64,000 bases of DNA from Lutibacter sp. B2 (GTDB taxonomy: Bacteria; Bacillota; Clostridia; Peptostreptococcales; Thermotaleaceae): assembly GCA_015686845.1 (NCBI GenBank), contig JADPRS010000008.1, positions 44,087-108,086 of the forward strand. The letters are read 5' to 3'. Shown in pieces: positions 1 to 10,252 of the stretch (its first letter is position 1; each line of letters opens with the position of its first letter). Position numbers and translations under genes: made by a program. The notes beneath the pieces were generated by a model. It searched no databases and had not been told where the DNA came from. It saw nothing but the letters and a program-made list of their open reading frames with translations.

Positions 1-1
1 A

Positions 2-1114
2 GAAAGAAAAAAAGAGAAAAATAATATTGTATTAAAAGAGTTGGCATATGAAAGTGTGTTACTAGAAGGATTGTTTGAGAATCAAGCTACATTTGGAATT
101 AATATTCCAAAGAACTGGGAAATGGGTGAAGGTACAAAATTAAATATAAAAATGAGATATTCTAAAGTGTTAGATTTTGAAAAGTCCAGTATGACTATTT
201 TTATAAATGGAACACCTATAGGAAGTCATAAAATGAAGGCTGAAAAAGCAGATGAAGATGAAATAGAAATAGATATTCCTAAGGATGTTAAAGAAAGTAA
301 TTATTATGAATTAAAAATAGTATATAATCTCATGCAAGGAGATAAATTCTGTGAAATAAGACCCAATAAAGGTGTATGGGCATTTATATCCAATGAATCC
401 TATTTGTATTTGCCTCATAATGATAAAAAAGATGCACTTTTTGAAAACTATCCAAATCCATTTATTAAGGATTACCAATTAAATAACGTATTATTAATTT
501 TATCTAATAATCCATCGAGCAAAGAAATGAGTATTGCGGGAAATATTATTGCTTTTTTAGGTCATGAAGCAGATAGTATATCTGGGTTAGAAGTGATTAC
601 GGCTAGGGATTTTTCTGATAAACATAAAAATAAAGAGATCATTATGATTGGAACACACGATAAAAATAATATGATTAAAAGTATTAATAAAGATTTGCAT
701 ATTAAGTTTAATGAACGTTTTGATAGATTTGTATCGAATGAGAAAATAGCAATATTAAATTCAAGTAATTTAGCTTCTATGCAATTCATCAAGTCTCCTT
801 ATAATAAGGATAAAAAAATCCTTGTAGTTACAGCTACAAATCAAGAAGGATTAGAGTGGGCAAAAAAGTACTTATCTGATTTTCAATTGATACAAAAAAT
901 AAAAGGAAATGCCGTAATTATAAATAAATCTGGAGATACTTATTCTAAATATTATGGGGTTGTAGATCAAACAAAAACAATAGAAGAAAAGAAAAGCAAT
1001 GGTGAAAAAATCATATATAGTGCACAGATTAGAAATTATATTATTTTTATTGTTTCTATATTATTGTTCATTGTAGTTACCCTAGTTGTACTAATAAGAA
1101 AACATAAAAAATAG
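2..1114 (+). CDS. BcsB-like cellulose synthase regulatory subunit, 5'-truncated by window edge
   Basis: The frame is open to base 2 and has no signal peptide, so the true start lies left of the window; the first in-window start-like codon (TTG at 41) is unlikely to be used. About 370 residues are visible. A beta-rich carbohydrate-binding-like half comes first (FINGTPIGS, then W-AFISNESYLYLP), followed by a flavodoxin-like half (LLILSNNPSSKE, EIIMIGTHDKN) and a C-terminal membrane helix with a basic tail (residues ~335-357 counted from base 41). This is the layout of BcsB, which escorts the glucan chain made by the c-di-GMP-activated synthase BcsA. Only one CBD-flavodoxin pair seems to be present, against two in E. 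coli BcsB (about 780 residues). A synthase gene is expected just upstream. The family call is fairly firm; the polymer is unknown. Confidence 0.72.
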   Translation, partial: ERKKEKNNIVLKELAYESVLLEGLFENQATFGINIPKNWEMGEGTKLNIKMRYSKVLDFEKSSMTIFINGTPIGSHKMKAEKADEDEIEIDIPKDVKESNYYELKIVYNLMQGDKFCEIRPNKGVWAFISNESYLYLPHNDKKDALFENYPNPFIKDYQLNNVLLILSNNPSSKEMSIAGNIIAFLGHEADSISGLEVITARDFSDKHKNKEIIMIGTHDKNNMIKSINKDLHIKFNERFDRFVSNEKIAILNSSNLASMQFIKSPYNKDKKILVVTATNQEGLEWAKKYLSDFQLIQKIKGNAVIINKSGDTYSKYYGVVDQTKTIEEKKSNGEKIIYSAQIRNYIIFIVSILLFIVVTLVVLIRKHKK

Positions 1115-1119
1115 ATGGA

Positions 1120-1163
1120 ATATAAAAGAGTTTCAAAGAATTTGTTGAGGCTCTTTTATATTT
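1120..1163 (+). terminator. Rho-independent terminator after bcsB-like gene
   Basis: Arms 1120-1136 (ATATAAAAGAGTTTCAA) and 1145-1161 (TTGAGGCTCTTTTATAT) pair over 17 bp with two G-U pairs around an 8-nt loop. The T-tract is poor, so efficiency may be modest. Confidence 0.6.
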
Positions 1164-1280
1164 ACAAATTTTAAAATTTAAGGTATTATTTTCATAAGAA
1201 GTTAACTAACGGTAGATAGATAATAACTTTAAAATTAGAAAGATGACATTAAAAATATAAAGCATTGGGAGGAATAACGT

Positions 1281-3377
1281 ATGAAGAAAATTAGTTCAAA
1301 AATAACAATTGCTATTATCGTGTGCGCTCTTATGGTAGCTATAGTAGTAGGAAGTGTAAGTGTATTTGAAAGCTCTAAAAACATAAAAAACGAGGTAAAT
1401 AATACATTATTATTTATGGCTCAAAGCTATGCAAATGACTTTAGTAAAGATTTAAAAGAGGTTGAAGGTTGGATAGATGGTTTAAATACAAATGTAATTT
1501 CTACATTCAATGTAGAAGAATTCAAAAAGGATCCTCATTATATTGAAAAATATCAAGAAAGAATTTCACCTATGATCAAAATACTTGCAGAAAAAACCCA
1601 TGGTGTGCAAGGAATGTATTTTACTTTGAATCCAGAATTAACAGGAAAAGCATATGAGATTTGGTATACGAGCAAAGGAGAAGATGGAAAATTTGAAAAA
1701 ATAGATTCTGATGCATATCCAGAAGATCCTTATATAAAATATTTTTATCCAGAGAATGAAGAAATGTCTTGGTATTATAATCCAATAAAAATGGGTAAAG
1801 GTGTATGGGATGATCCTTCATTCGAAAAAGATGTGAAGGTAACGGTGGCTTCTTATACAGAAGCAGTATACAAAGAGGATATTTTAATTGGAGTAGTAGG
1901 TATAGATATTGATATAGAACATATAAAAGATACGATTGAGAATATGAAGGTATATGATACAGGATATGTTGCTTTATTTAACAATGAATATGGTTCTTTA
2001 ATTCATCCTACTTTTACGAAAGAAGATAACTTAAAAACAGTAGAAAATGGTAGTTTTAAATTTATAACTGAAGGTATGGGCAAAAATGATTCAGGGGTTA
2101 TAGAATATGAATTAAAAGGGGAAGAAAAAATAATGGGTTATGCCCATCTTTCAAATGGTTGGATCATAGCTTTGGCACCTCCAGTAGATGAAATATTTAA
2201 GCCAATAGATAAGTTGAAATCTAAAATTATTATTTTGATATTTTGTGGAATTGTTTTATCTATAATAATAGGGTTATATATGGGAAAATCAATTTCTAAG
2301 CCCATTGAAAAGATCACTAATTTGATTGATAAAACTGAAAGGTTTGATTTGGCTTATGATAAAGGTTCTGAAGAATATCTTAAATATAAAGATGAAACAG
2401 GAACTATGTTTAAATCAATGAGAGCCCTTAGAAAATCATTAAGAGAATTTGCAAATGAACTTGTAAATACTTCTGAAGATATTATAAATAATGCTGGTAG
2501 TGTAGAACGATTGACAGAAAATCTGAAGGATCAGGCAAATGATAATGCTGCAACGACGGAAGAATTATCTGCAGGAATGGAAGAAACTGCTGCAACCGCA
2601 GAAGAGATTAATGCATCTGCTCATGAAATGAATAATGTTGTAAATATCATAGCAGAAAAAGCAGAAGAAGGAGTAGTATCAGCAAATGATATAAATATAA
2701 GAGCAAATAAATTAAAAGATGATGTAAATTCTTCTGTTAAAAAAACAAATAATATATATAATGATGTAAAACAAGATTTAGATTTGGCTATAGATAAGGC
2801 AAAAACTGTACAAAAAATTAATGTGCTAGCAGATACTATTTTACAGATTACAGAGCAAACCAACTTACTTGCTTTAAATGCTGCTATAGAAGCTGCAAGA
2901 GCTGGAGAAGCTGGCAGGGGATTTTCTGTGGTAGCAGATGAAATAAGAAAATTAGCAGAACAATCTTCAATGGCTATTGGAGGTATTCAAAATGTAGTTG
3001 GAATAGTAAATTCTTCTGTAGAAAATTTAGTAGGAAGCGCTCAACGTATTCTTAAATTTATAGAAGAAGATGTTAATGTAGATTATGAAATGTTAATTAA
3101 GGTAGGAGCGCAATATAGTAATGATGCAGAAGGTTTTAGTAGTCTTATGGTTGAATTTAGTACTACATCAGAAGATATGAAAAAGTCTGTTGAAGAAATA
3201 GCTGCAGCTATTAATGAGGTTTCTATAACAGTAAATGAAGGAGCAAATGGAGTTGAAGATATTGCTGTTAAAACATCAAATGTTGTTGAAGAGCTAGCTA
3301 ATGTTCAAGTAAGTACAGAAGAAAACTTAATAAGTGCTGATAAACTTAAAGAGATTGCTTTAAGATTCAAATTATAA
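1281..3377 (+). CDS. Methyl-accepting chemotaxis protein with extracellular dCache-like sensor
   Basis: A 698-residue transmembrane chemoreceptor that should signal to CheA/CheW. It has TM1 at residues ~9-30 and an extracellular double-Cache-like domain at ~35-300 ([34 protein letters not shown]). TM2 lies at ~314-334, followed by HAMP and then a methyl-accepting coiled coil. The highly conserved hairpin tip ([20 protein letters not shown] and [15 protein letters not shown]) is at ~527-560. The start is ATG after GGGAGGAAT. It is monocistronic and ends in a terminator shared with the convergent EAL gene. The ligand is not predictable from sequence; dCache receptors often bind amino acids or other small metabolites. 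Confidence 0.93.
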   Translation: MKKISSKITIAIIVCALMVAIVVGSVSVFESSKNIKNEVNNTLLFMAQSYANDFSKDLKEVEGWIDGLNTNVISTFNVEEFKKDPHYIEKYQERISPMIKILAEKTHGVQGMYFTLNPELTGKAYEIWYTSKGEDGKFEKIDSDAYPEDPYIKYFYPENEEMSWYYNPIKMGKGVWDDPSFEKDVKVTVASYTEAVYKEDILIGVVGIDIDIEHIKDTIENMKVYDTGYVALFNNEYGSLIHPTFTKEDNLKTVENGSFKFITEGMGKNDSGVIEYELKGEEKIMGYAHLSNGWIIALAPPVDEIFKPIDKLKSKIIILIFCGIVLSIIIGLYMGKSISKPIEKITNLIDKTERFDLAYDKGSEEYLKYKDETGTMFKSMRALRKSLREFANELVNTSEDIINNAGSVERLTENLKDQANDNAATTEELSAGMEETAATAEEINASAHEMNNVVNIIAEKAEEGVVSANDINIRANKLKDDVNSSVKKTNNIYNDVKQDLDLAIDKAKTVQKINVLADTILQITEQTNLLALNAAIEAARAGEAGRGFSVVADEIRKLAEQSSMAIGGIQNVVGIVNSSVENLVGSAQRILKFIEEDVNVDYEMLIKVGAQYSNDAEGFSSLMVEFSTTSEDMKKSVEEIAAAINEVSITVNEGANGVEDIAVKTSNVVEELANVQVSTEENLISADKLKEIALRFKL

Positions 3378-3380
3378 TAT

Positions 3381-3405
3381 AAAGGGGTAAATCATTTACC
3401 CCTTT
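3381..3405. terminator. Bidirectional terminator between convergent MCP and EAL genes
   Basis: Perfect 11-bp stem AAAGGGGTAAA / TTTACCCCTTT with a 3-nt loop. It gives T-rich 3' ends on both strands and overlaps the stop codon of the minus-strand gene. Confidence 0.85.
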
Positions 3406-5608
3406 AAAATTTACTATTTGGTTTCCCTATATAATAGCCTTGAGCATAATCTACGCCTATTTCTTTTATAATAGTTAATATTTCTTCATTTTCAACAAAT
3501 TCGGCAACCGTTTCCATCTTAAATGCTTTTGCCATATGAATCATAGATTTTACAAGATATAAACTTTCTTCGTTTTTGGTTAAGTCTTTTATGAAACAGC
3601 CATCTATTTTCAAATAATCTGCTGGTATTCGTTTTAAATATTGAATAGAAGAAAATCCAGTTCCAAAGTCATCTATAGAAAATGTAAATCCTAATTTTTT
3701 AAAGGAAGATATGGTTTTTACTAAAGAATCCATATTATCTATGTTTTGTGTTTCTGTTATTTCAAATATTATATTTTGGTATTTTATTTTATATTCATCT
3801 GCAAAACCAACAACTTTAGGGAGAAATTCTGAATCATTTAAATCTTTACCTGAAACATTGATTGAAAGCTTTATTTTATCTTCTTGATCAATATGATTTT
3901 TATAGTTCATGGCTTTTTTTATTACCATTAAATCTAATTTTGATATTAAATTATTTTCTTCTGCTATTATAATATAAGGAAAAGGGGATAAATAATTTTC
4001 TACACTTTTAATTCTCATGAGAACTTCATATTTTTCAATTTTATTTTCTTTTAAATTATAAATAGGTTGGAAAAATGGAACAATCCTATCTTCTTCCATA
4101 GCTTTTATTAGTTCTTCCTTTTTTGTATCCTTTTGTTTTTGTATTTTGAGTAGCTCATTAAAGTCTGGAAATGTTAATAATCCACTTTCCGTTGTTTTCT
4201 TTAAGGTATTGAAAAGATCTTCAATTAATAATATGCATGTGTTCCAATTTTTTATTTGAGCCGGATTTATTTTAGTTAAACCTAAAAAAACAGTAATATA
4301 TATGATTGAATCATCTATTTTTATTTCTAAATTATTTAAGCCTTCATTCAGTTCTTTTGACTTGTAAAGGGCGTATTCCCAGTCGTTTGTGTTGAATAAA
4401 AACAAAAAGTCGTCTGCCTTAGAGTGAATTAAAAGTCCATCAGAACTTAAATTCGTATTTAATATATCTGTTAATTTTTTTATAACTTGATTTCCCAATG
4501 TACTTCCATGAATTCCATTGATGGAGGAGAAATTATATATATCCATAAATAGAATGATTTGTTCATCCCCATCAGATCTTTTTTGTAAAACTTCTAAAAG
4601 TTTGTTTTTGTTATAACTATTGGTTAAATCATCCTTATCATAGATGTTCGTAAAAATAATATAGAGGAAGATGATTAAGAATATAAAAATAAGTAAACTC
4701 CAAAATGAAATTTTTAATAAATATAAATGAGCATCAGTATCTATTTTTTCATAATCTATTCTACTGACGATAATCCAATTTGAATCAGGAACTTTACAAA
4801 AATATCCATACGTTTTTTCTTTCGTTTGATTATAATAAAGATCACCTGAAGGATTTTTTAAAATGTCTATTTTGTTTTGATTCCATATTTCTATATAACT
4901 TTGAAGAATATCCTTTTTCGCAGTTGAAAATTGGTCTATGTAATTCTTTTGAGGATTCCACAGAGAAAAACCTAATAATTTTTCTGAAGCATGAAGTATA
5001 ATATTTCCACAATGATCTGTAATATAATGTACGATATTGTCTGTATGTGTAGTTATTTTAAATGTTCTATATAGGTCTTCTAAAAATATATCTGCTGAAA
5101 AAACACCTTGTAATTGATTCTCTTTTCTTATGCCATAGGCAATCGTTATTACTGGTTTTTGAGTATGCACATCATTATATACGGGTGTAATAATAGGTTT
5201 TTGTGAAAGATGTGCTTGTTTGTACCAAAATCGATTTCTTGAGTCAATTGTATTATTAACTTCTCCATTGCGATCAAACTTATGACCATTTTCATCATTT
5301 ATAAAATATACATTTGATATGATGGGTACGTTATTAATCATTTTATTAAAAATTGTTTTTATTTTATTAGGATCACTTAAATCAGAGTCAATTAATAACG
5401 CACCTGTATTTTCAATTAATGTTGTTACTGGATTGATTGTATTTAGTATAAATACAGAATAATTTTGAGCGCTTTGCATTAAATCATTTTTAGTTTTTAA
5501 TAAAATATCTTTTTTATGATTATTATAGGAATAATAAATGATAGAGCTTGTTAATATAAAGATTACTGTACATATTAAAAAGAAATATCTTGATTTTTTA
5601 GATTCCAT
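3404..5608 (-). CDS. Membrane Cache-GGDEF(degenerate)-EAL cyclic-di-GMP phosphodiesterase
   Basis: A 734-residue sensor likely to hydrolyse c-di-GMP. TM1 is at ~9-27, an extracellular Cache-like sensor at ~35-290 and TM2 at ~300-318. A GGDEF-like domain (~325-480) has its signature replaced by KADDF near residue 398, so cyclase activity is not expected. The EAL domain (~490-734) keeps the catalytic set: EVLMR at the EAL position, NVSG, EITET, DDFGTG, LKIDG, AEFVE and QGYYIGKP. It starts 9 bp after the stop of the upstream chemoreceptor gene, so the two are almost certainly co-transcribed. The degenerate GGDEF may bind GTP as a regulatory module, as in related PDEs (inference). Confidence 0.9.
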   Translation of the reverse strand: MESKKSRYFFLICTVIFILTSSIIYYSYNNHKKDILLKTKNDLMQSAQNYSVFILNTINPVTTLIENTGALLIDSDLSDPNKIKTIFNKMINNVPIISNVYFINDENGHKFDRNGEVNNTIDSRNRFWYKQAHLSQKPIITPVYNDVHTQKPVITIAYGIRKENQLQGVFSADIFLEDLYRTFKITTHTDNIVHYITDHCGNIILHASEKLLGFSLWNPQKNYIDQFSTAKKDILQSYIEIWNQNKIDILKNPSGDLYYNQTKEKTYGYFCKVPDSNWIIVSRIDYEKIDTDAHLYLLKISFWSLLIFIFLIIFLYIIFTNIYDKDDLTNSYNKNKLLEVLQKRSDGDEQIILFMDIYNFSSINGIHGSTLGNQVIKKLTDILNTNLSSDGLLIHSKADDFLFLFNTNDWEYALYKSKELNEGLNNLEIKIDDSIIYITVFLGLTKINPAQIKNWNTCILLIEDLFNTLKKTTESGLLTFPDFNELLKIQKQKDTKKEELIKAMEEDRIVPFFQPIYNLKENKIEKYEVLMRIKSVENYLSPFPYIIIAEENNLISKLDLMVIKKAMNYKNHIDQEDKIKLSINVSGKDLNDSEFLPKVVGFADEYKIKYQNIIFEITETQNIDNMDSLVKTISSFKKLGFTFSIDDFGTGFSSIQYLKRIPADYLKIDGCFIKDLTKNEESLYLVKSMIHMAKAFKMETVAEFVENEEILTIIKEIGVDYAQGYYIGKPNSKF

Positions 5609-5617
5609 AATACACCT

Positions 5618-7330
5618 CTAAATTTTGAATTGTTGAATAAGTAAATTTAGTGTTTCTGCTAATTGTGCTTGGCCTTGTGCAACAATTGCTACGGATTCTA
5701 TTGCATGGGTAGTTTCTGTAATATTTGCGGCTATTTCTTGTGTATGTTCAGTACCTTGTTCTATTGTAGATGAAACAGACTCTATTGCTAAATTAACCTG
5801 TTGTGTAGTTACTTCTATTTGTTGTGCGCTATTTGAAAAACTTTCAATTAGATGATCTACAAATTCTGAGTCCTTTAAATATTGAGCTGCTGTATCAACT
5901 AATACTTCATAATCTACAAGAACTTTCTCTTCTATGAATGTTAATATTTCACCTGCATTATCAGATAAATTAGTAGATGCATTTTGTACTTGTGTAATCA
6001 TTGATTCAATACTTTCTACTGTTTCAGAAGATTGTTCAGCAAGTTTTCGTATTTCTTCTGCTACAACAGAAAATCCTTTACCTGCGTCGCCTGCTCTAGC
6101 AGCTTCTATTGCAGCATTGAGTGCAAGTAGATTTGTTTGATTGGCAATATTAGAAATAATAAGGGCCATTTTTTCAATTTCTTTAACTACCTTGCTTTCT
6201 TCTATTGCTTTTAAAATATTTGATTGTTTTTCTTGGTATATAGCTTTTGCAATATTTCTCGACTCTTCTGAATTAGATTTCATTGTCTGTGCTCTATTTC
6301 TAATCTTTTCAGCTGAAATAGTTCCTTCTTCAGATTTCTGTGCAAGCATTTTTATAGAATTATAAATTTCTTCTTCTGAAGCATTTACTTCTTCAGTAGA
6401 AGCACTTGTTTCTTCCATACCTGCAGAAATTTCTTGTACACTGCTATCTATGTTTTGTGTTTGTGCATAAATTTCTTCAATCGTAGCACTAAGCTGTTGA
6501 CTAGAAGCATTCATATTTGAAGAATTAGAAATAATTTCTTGTAATAGATTTTTTGTGTTTAATGCAGCTTTATTTAAAGATTTCGCTAGTATTCCTATTT
6601 CATCCTTCGTATCAATATTTATTTGGTAGGTTAAATCTCCATTTGCTAAAGCTTTGGCAAATTCAACGCCTTTTTTTAGTCTAGTTGTCATGATTTTCGT
6701 TAATGCAAATCCTAAAGCGATTGAAAGAAATACAGCTATACCAATATAGATCATCATTAAATTTTTAGATTTACTATATAAGATATCACTACTTGTATTC
6801 ATTTCTTGTGCAATCTCTTTATTAAGATTTATTAAGTCATTTAATGATTTTTCTGCTTGATCTCCAGCTTTATATACATTTAGAAATGTGAATTTGGCTT
6901 GGTCTAATTTATTTTCTTCTAGTAGTTGAATGTATTGATCTTGAAAAACTCTATATTCTTTTAAATGAGTATGAAATACATTTAAAAGTTCTTTTTCTTT
7001 TTCTGTGGTGTATGTATTGGTACATTCTTTTATAAGCCCATTGTTTTCGACTCTTAGTTTTTTAATGGTACTTACTGTATTAGAAATAGATAAATCATTA
7101 CTTTGAATTAAAGGTCGAGCTAGATCTAAACGAATAAGCAATATATTCTTTTGAACATCTGCAATTTTTTGTATAGGTATTAATCTATCAAAATACATAC
7201 GGGTCATTCCGTTGTTAATATTATTCATACTATAGATACCGATCCCTCCAACAATACCTATAAGTAAAGTGATGATAAGAAAAGCTGATAATAATTTCGT
7301 TCCAATTTTTAAATTTAAATACCATTTCAT
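5618..7330 (-). CDS. Methyl-accepting chemotaxis protein with four-helix-bundle sensor
   Basis: A 570-residue chemoreceptor. It has a short cytoplasmic N-terminus, TM1 at ~10-30, and an all-helical extracellular domain at ~32-188 of the 4HB_MCP type ([14 protein letters not shown] near its start). TM2 is at ~190-212, followed by HAMP ([20 protein letters not shown]) and a methyl-accepting coiled coil with the usual tip ([36 protein letters not shown]). The start ATG follows AGGAGATG. It is the first gene of a two-gene operon with the EAL phosphodiesterase, which hints that the receptor and c-di-GMP turnover respond to related cues. The ligand is unknown. Confidence 0.93.
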   Translation of the reverse strand: MKWYLNLKIGTKLLSAFLIITLLIGIVGGIGIYSMNNINNGMTRMYFDRLIPIQKIADVQKNILLIRLDLARPLIQSNDLSISNTVSTIKKLRVENNGLIKECTNTYTTEKEKELLNVFHTHLKEYRVFQDQYIQLLEENKLDQAKFTFLNVYKAGDQAEKSLNDLINLNKEIAQEMNTSSDILYSKSKNLMMIYIGIAVFLSIALGFALTKIMTTRLKKGVEFAKALANGDLTYQINIDTKDEIGILAKSLNKAALNTKNLLQEIISNSSNMNASSQQLSATIEEIYAQTQNIDSSVQEISAGMEETSASTEEVNASEEEIYNSIKMLAQKSEEGTISAEKIRNRAQTMKSNSEESRNIAKAIYQEKQSNILKAIEESKVVKEIEKMALIISNIANQTNLLALNAAIEAARAGDAGKGFSVVAEEIRKLAEQSSETVESIESMITQVQNASTNLSDNAGEILTFIEEKVLVDYEVLVDTAAQYLKDSEFVDHLIESFSNSAQQIEVTTQQVNLAIESVSSTIEQGTEHTQEIAANITETTHAIESVAIVAQGQAQLAETLNLLIQQFKI

Positions 7331-7544
7331 TTATATACATCTCCTATTTGTTTTTGTATATTTATACATAATATACATATAATGTATAAATATGTTCAGG
7401 CACTTATAGTATACAGTATTCGTTTTTTTTTTGCTATGTTTTTTCGTCTTTTTTTTCTACATTTTCCGATAAAATTTTTAAATAGCTACTATTTTTTTAT
7501 TTATGATATAATTTTATTTAGATGTATTAAGGAGGAACACAAAT

Positions 7545-8225
7545 ATGCAATCTCAAAATCCTAATTTATTTTATAAAAAGATTAGCTGTATTAGTTGTGG
7601 AAAAAAAATTGAAGTACTTCAAGTAAAGCAGAGTGCAATGATGTTGGAAAAAATGGATGAAGATACTTGTCCCTATTATAAAAAAGAAAATAAATTATTT
7701 TATGATTTTTATATATGTCCACATTGTAATGTCCCGTTTACAAAGTCTTTTGAACCATTAAGCCAAAGTGAAAAGAATAAGCTGAATACTATTTTTTATA
7801 AGATGAAGAGTACAGAAGAATTCCTAGAAGAGAGAGATTTGAAAGAGGCCCTAAGGCTTTCTATGCTTACTTTATTGGCAGCTAAAACCATCAATGCTAG
7901 TTACATACAAATAGCTGGAATTTGTACAAAGATTGCATGGTTTAATAGATATGAAGAAAATAAAGAAGAAGAAGTAAGATTTTTACAATATGCATATGAG
8001 AATTATGAACTTGCTTATACCCAATCAAAAACTACAATAAATGGGCAGACGGTTCCAGATGAATTTATCATATATATATTAGGAGAATTTAGCTATAGGC
8101 TAGAAAAGTACAAGGATACGAGAAAATGGTTTAGCCAATTATTAACCTTTAATCAAAATAATAAATATGTAAAGAAAGGTAAAAACAGATGGTCAGACAT
8201 TAGACCAACGTTAAAAGAAAGATAG
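7545..8225 (+). CDS. DUF2225 family protein
   Basis: A 226-residue cytoplasmic protein starting 8 nt after AAGGAGG. The N-terminal third carries a zinc-ribbon-like set of cysteines (CISCGKK, then DTCPYY, then CPHC). The rest is helical and TPR-like, with stretches such as EALRLSMLTLLAAKTI. This is the architecture of the DUF2225 family, common in Clostridia and of unknown function. The gene is divergent from the chemoreceptor-EAL operon, so the 214-bp gap should hold promoters for both. Confidence 0.82.
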   Translation: MQSQNPNLFYKKISCISCGKKIEVLQVKQSAMMLEKMDEDTCPYYKKENKLFYDFYICPHCNVPFTKSFEPLSQSEKNKLNTIFYKMKSTEEFLEERDLKEALRLSMLTLLAAKTINASYIQIAGICTKIAWFNRYEENKEEEVRFLQYAYENYELAYTQSKTTINGQTVPDEFIIYILGEFSYRLEKYKDTRKWFSQLLTFNQNNKYVKKGKNRWSDIRPTLKER

Positions 8226-8301
8226 AAAATGTAAAAAATTAACTAAAGGGTTTTTGAACTATTTGTCCAATAAAGAATATAACACTATTTGAATGTAGAA
8301 A

Positions 8302-8340
8302 TTAAAAAAAGTCTTCTTTGTAAAAGGTTGACTTTTTTAA
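8302..8340 (+). terminator. Terminator after DUF2225 gene
   Basis: TTAAAAAAAGTC / GACTTTTTTAA arms around a ~16-nt loop, ending in a T-run. It lies immediately before the ATG at 8344, which argues that this ATG is not the start of the next gene. Confidence 0.6.
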
Positions 8341-8382
8341 TTTATGCACGGAAATTATAAAAAAATAAGGGAGGGCTTAAAA

Positions 8383-9534
8383 TTGTTAAAACCTATTAGG
8401 CATGTATGTGTGGTGGTACTTACTTTAGGTTTTGTATTTTCAATGTTTTCAATGAATTATGCAAATGAAATTACAAAAGGGATTGTCATTGATAAGTACG
8501 CAATGGTAATGGAAAAACCTAATGTGAAAGCGGGACAGCTTACCAATATTGGATTAGGAGAAATGGTATACATAGAAGAAAATCAAGGAAAATGGTATAA
8601 AATTTCAACTAATATAGGTATGTGGGGATGGGTTCATAGTGAAAGCATTGTAGTTATGGATGGAGAAAAACATTTATTAGAAGATGGAATTGTAAATAAG
8701 GGATCTATGGATATACGTGAAAATCCTAATATAAATTCGGAAATTGTAGGTAATTTAGGATTTTTAAGTGATATCACAGTAGTAGACAAAAAAAATGAGT
8801 GGTCTCATATAGCTATAGGAAATGAAGTGATAGGATGGATTCGTTCTGAAGGAATCATCACCAGTCCCAGTTATCCAAAAGGGAAAACCATAAGTGAAAG
8901 TATAGAAATTAAAGAAGAACCATCTAAAGAGAGTAAAGTGATTAAAAGTGTTAAAAAGGATACCGTGTTTAAAATTAAAGATTATAAAGAAGGACATTTC
9001 TTTGTAGAATCTAAAGATGGTACAATGGGTTGGGTAGATGCTAGAGAAATAAAAATCATGCATAAAAACTTTATAATGGAAAAGAAAGAAAAAAAACCAG
9101 AGAAAAACAAAGAAAAACCTGAAGAAAAATCGGTTACTACATATAGTGATATTATAGAAAATGCTACATATCTTGGTGGTGATTATACAGCAATTGCATA
9201 TGATTTATCTGTTTCTTCTTGTGGAAAACGTGTAGGATCAAAATATAGAGGATTTACAAGAACAGGAATCAATCTTAATGAAAAGAGTTGGAGCGATGCT
9301 ATGGTCATAGCTGTAGATCAAAGACAAATTCCATTGGGAAGTAGTGTTCTTGTATTGTTTGATGAGTCCGATTGGCGTCATAAGTATAATGGTGTATATC
9401 TTGCTGGAGATACAGGTGGAGGTATAAAGGGAAAAAAAATAGATTTGTATCTGGGAGATATAGGAAATGAGCAGATGCCAGAAGTGAAAAATTTTGGGAC
9501 AACACATAATGTTAAAGTTTATATATTAAATTAA
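8383..9534 (+). CDS. Exported cell-wall protein with three SH3 domains and a C-terminal 3D domain
   Basis: Probably a wall-binding peptidoglycan hydrolase or resuscitation-type protein. I prefer the TTG at 8383 (383 residues): it follows AAGGGAGGG by 8 nt, whereas the in-frame ATG at 8344 has no RBS and sits in the upstream terminator's T-run. A signal peptide (~1-37) is followed by three bacterial SH3 repeats (each ending like WGWVHSE, GWIRSEG, GWVDARE; ~43-225). A Lys/Glu/Pro-rich linker comes next, then a 3D (Asp-Asp-Asp) domain at ~265-383 with AVDQRQIPLGS, DTGGGIKGKKIDLY and VKVYILN. 3D domains are shared with MltA-type lytic transglycosylases and Rpf-like proteins. Whether it is catalytically active is not shown. 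Confidence 0.85.
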   Translation: MLKPIRHVCVVVLTLGFVFSMFSMNYANEITKGIVIDKYAMVMEKPNVKAGQLTNIGLGEMVYIEENQGKWYKISTNIGMWGWVHSESIVVMDGEKHLLEDGIVNKGSMDIRENPNINSEIVGNLGFLSDITVVDKKNEWSHIAIGNEVIGWIRSEGIITSPSYPKGKTISESIEIKEEPSKESKVIKSVKKDTVFKIKDYKEGHFFVESKDGTMGWVDAREIKIMHKNFIMEKKEKKPEKNKEKPEEKSVTTYSDIIENATYLGGDYTAIAYDLSVSSCGKRVGSKYRGFTRTGINLNEKSWSDAMVIAVDQRQIPLGSSVLVLFDESDWRHKYNGVYLAGDTGGGIKGKKIDLYLGDIGNEQMPEVKNFGTTHNVKVYILN

Positions 9535-9540
9535 AAAATA

Positions 9541-9576
9541 GGGCTAGTTAGATATTTATAAATATCTAACTAGCCC
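9541..9576. terminator. Bidirectional terminator between 3D-domain gene and motB
   Basis: Perfect 16-bp inverted repeat starting GGGCTAGTTAGATATT with a 4-nt loop, between the ends of two convergent genes. Confidence 0.85.
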
Positions 9577-9583
9577 TTAAGTT

Positions 9584-10252
9584 TTAATTAACAATTGTAA
9601 TTTCAATCCTTCTATTGTTTGCACGGCCAGAAGCAGTGTCGTTTGTATCTATGGGGCCCTGTTCTCCAAAGCCACTTACAGATACACGATCTTGTGAAAT
9701 TAATTTTTCATCTGTGAGAAATTTAACTACGTTAATAGATCTTGCAACAGATAATTCCCAATTAGATGGATATTTGGGCGTATGAATAGGAACATTGTCT
9801 GTAAATCCTTCAACGATGATACTATTAGGAATTAGTTTGAGTTTGGAACCAATTTTATTGAGTATGTCAGATCCGTCCTTAGATATTTCAGCTTCTCCAC
9901 TCGTAAATAAAACACTGTCGTTAAAACGTACAGCGAGACCTCTTTCGCTTTGAAAAATACTGATTTTATCTAGTAAATTATTTTCTGTTAAAAAAGAAAT
10001 AAAATCTTCTTTAGAGGGATGAACAAGTGAATTGTTTTCTTTTTTTAGTTGGGTATTTTCATCTGTAAGAGAGGATACTTGATCCGATAGTGAATCTTTA
10101 ATATCAGATAGCATACTATTTTTTTCACTAGACAAACTGAAAAATATGACGAAGAAGCATAAAACAATCGTAATCATATCACTATAGGTAATCATCCAAT
10201 TGTCAGAGAATTCCATTTCGGTGGAATCATTTTTATGATTTGAAAAATTCAT
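9584..10252 (-). CDS. motB: Flagellar stator protein MotB
   Basis: A 222-residue stator subunit. The single TM helix (~20-42) carries the proton/sodium-pathway aspartate in the classic context TYSDMITIVLCFFV. A linker and a C-terminal OmpA/MotB peptidoglycan-binding domain follow (SIIVEGFTDNVPIHTPKYPS, NWELSVARSINVVKFL, GFGEQGPID, ANNRRIEI). It overlaps the end of motA by 20 bp, so the two are translationally coupled. No other flagellar structural genes are nearby, so this is a stand-alone stator operon. Confidence 0.93.
   Translation of the reverse strand: MNFSNHKNDSTEMEFSDNWMITYSDMITIVLCFFVIFFSLSSEKNSMLSDIKDSLSDQVSSLTDENTQLKKENNSLVHPSKEDFISFLTENNLLDKISIFQSERGLAVRFNDSVLFTSGEAEISKDGSDILNKIGSKLKLIPNSIIVEGFTDNVPIHTPKYPSNWELSVARSINVVKFLTDEKLISQDRVSVSGFGEQGPIDTNDTASGRANNRRIEITIVN

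Noticed and set aside
41..43. TTG at 41 as the start of the BcsB-like gene
   Set aside because: The frame stays open to base 2, the family needs an N-terminal signal peptide, and no RBS precedes this codon.
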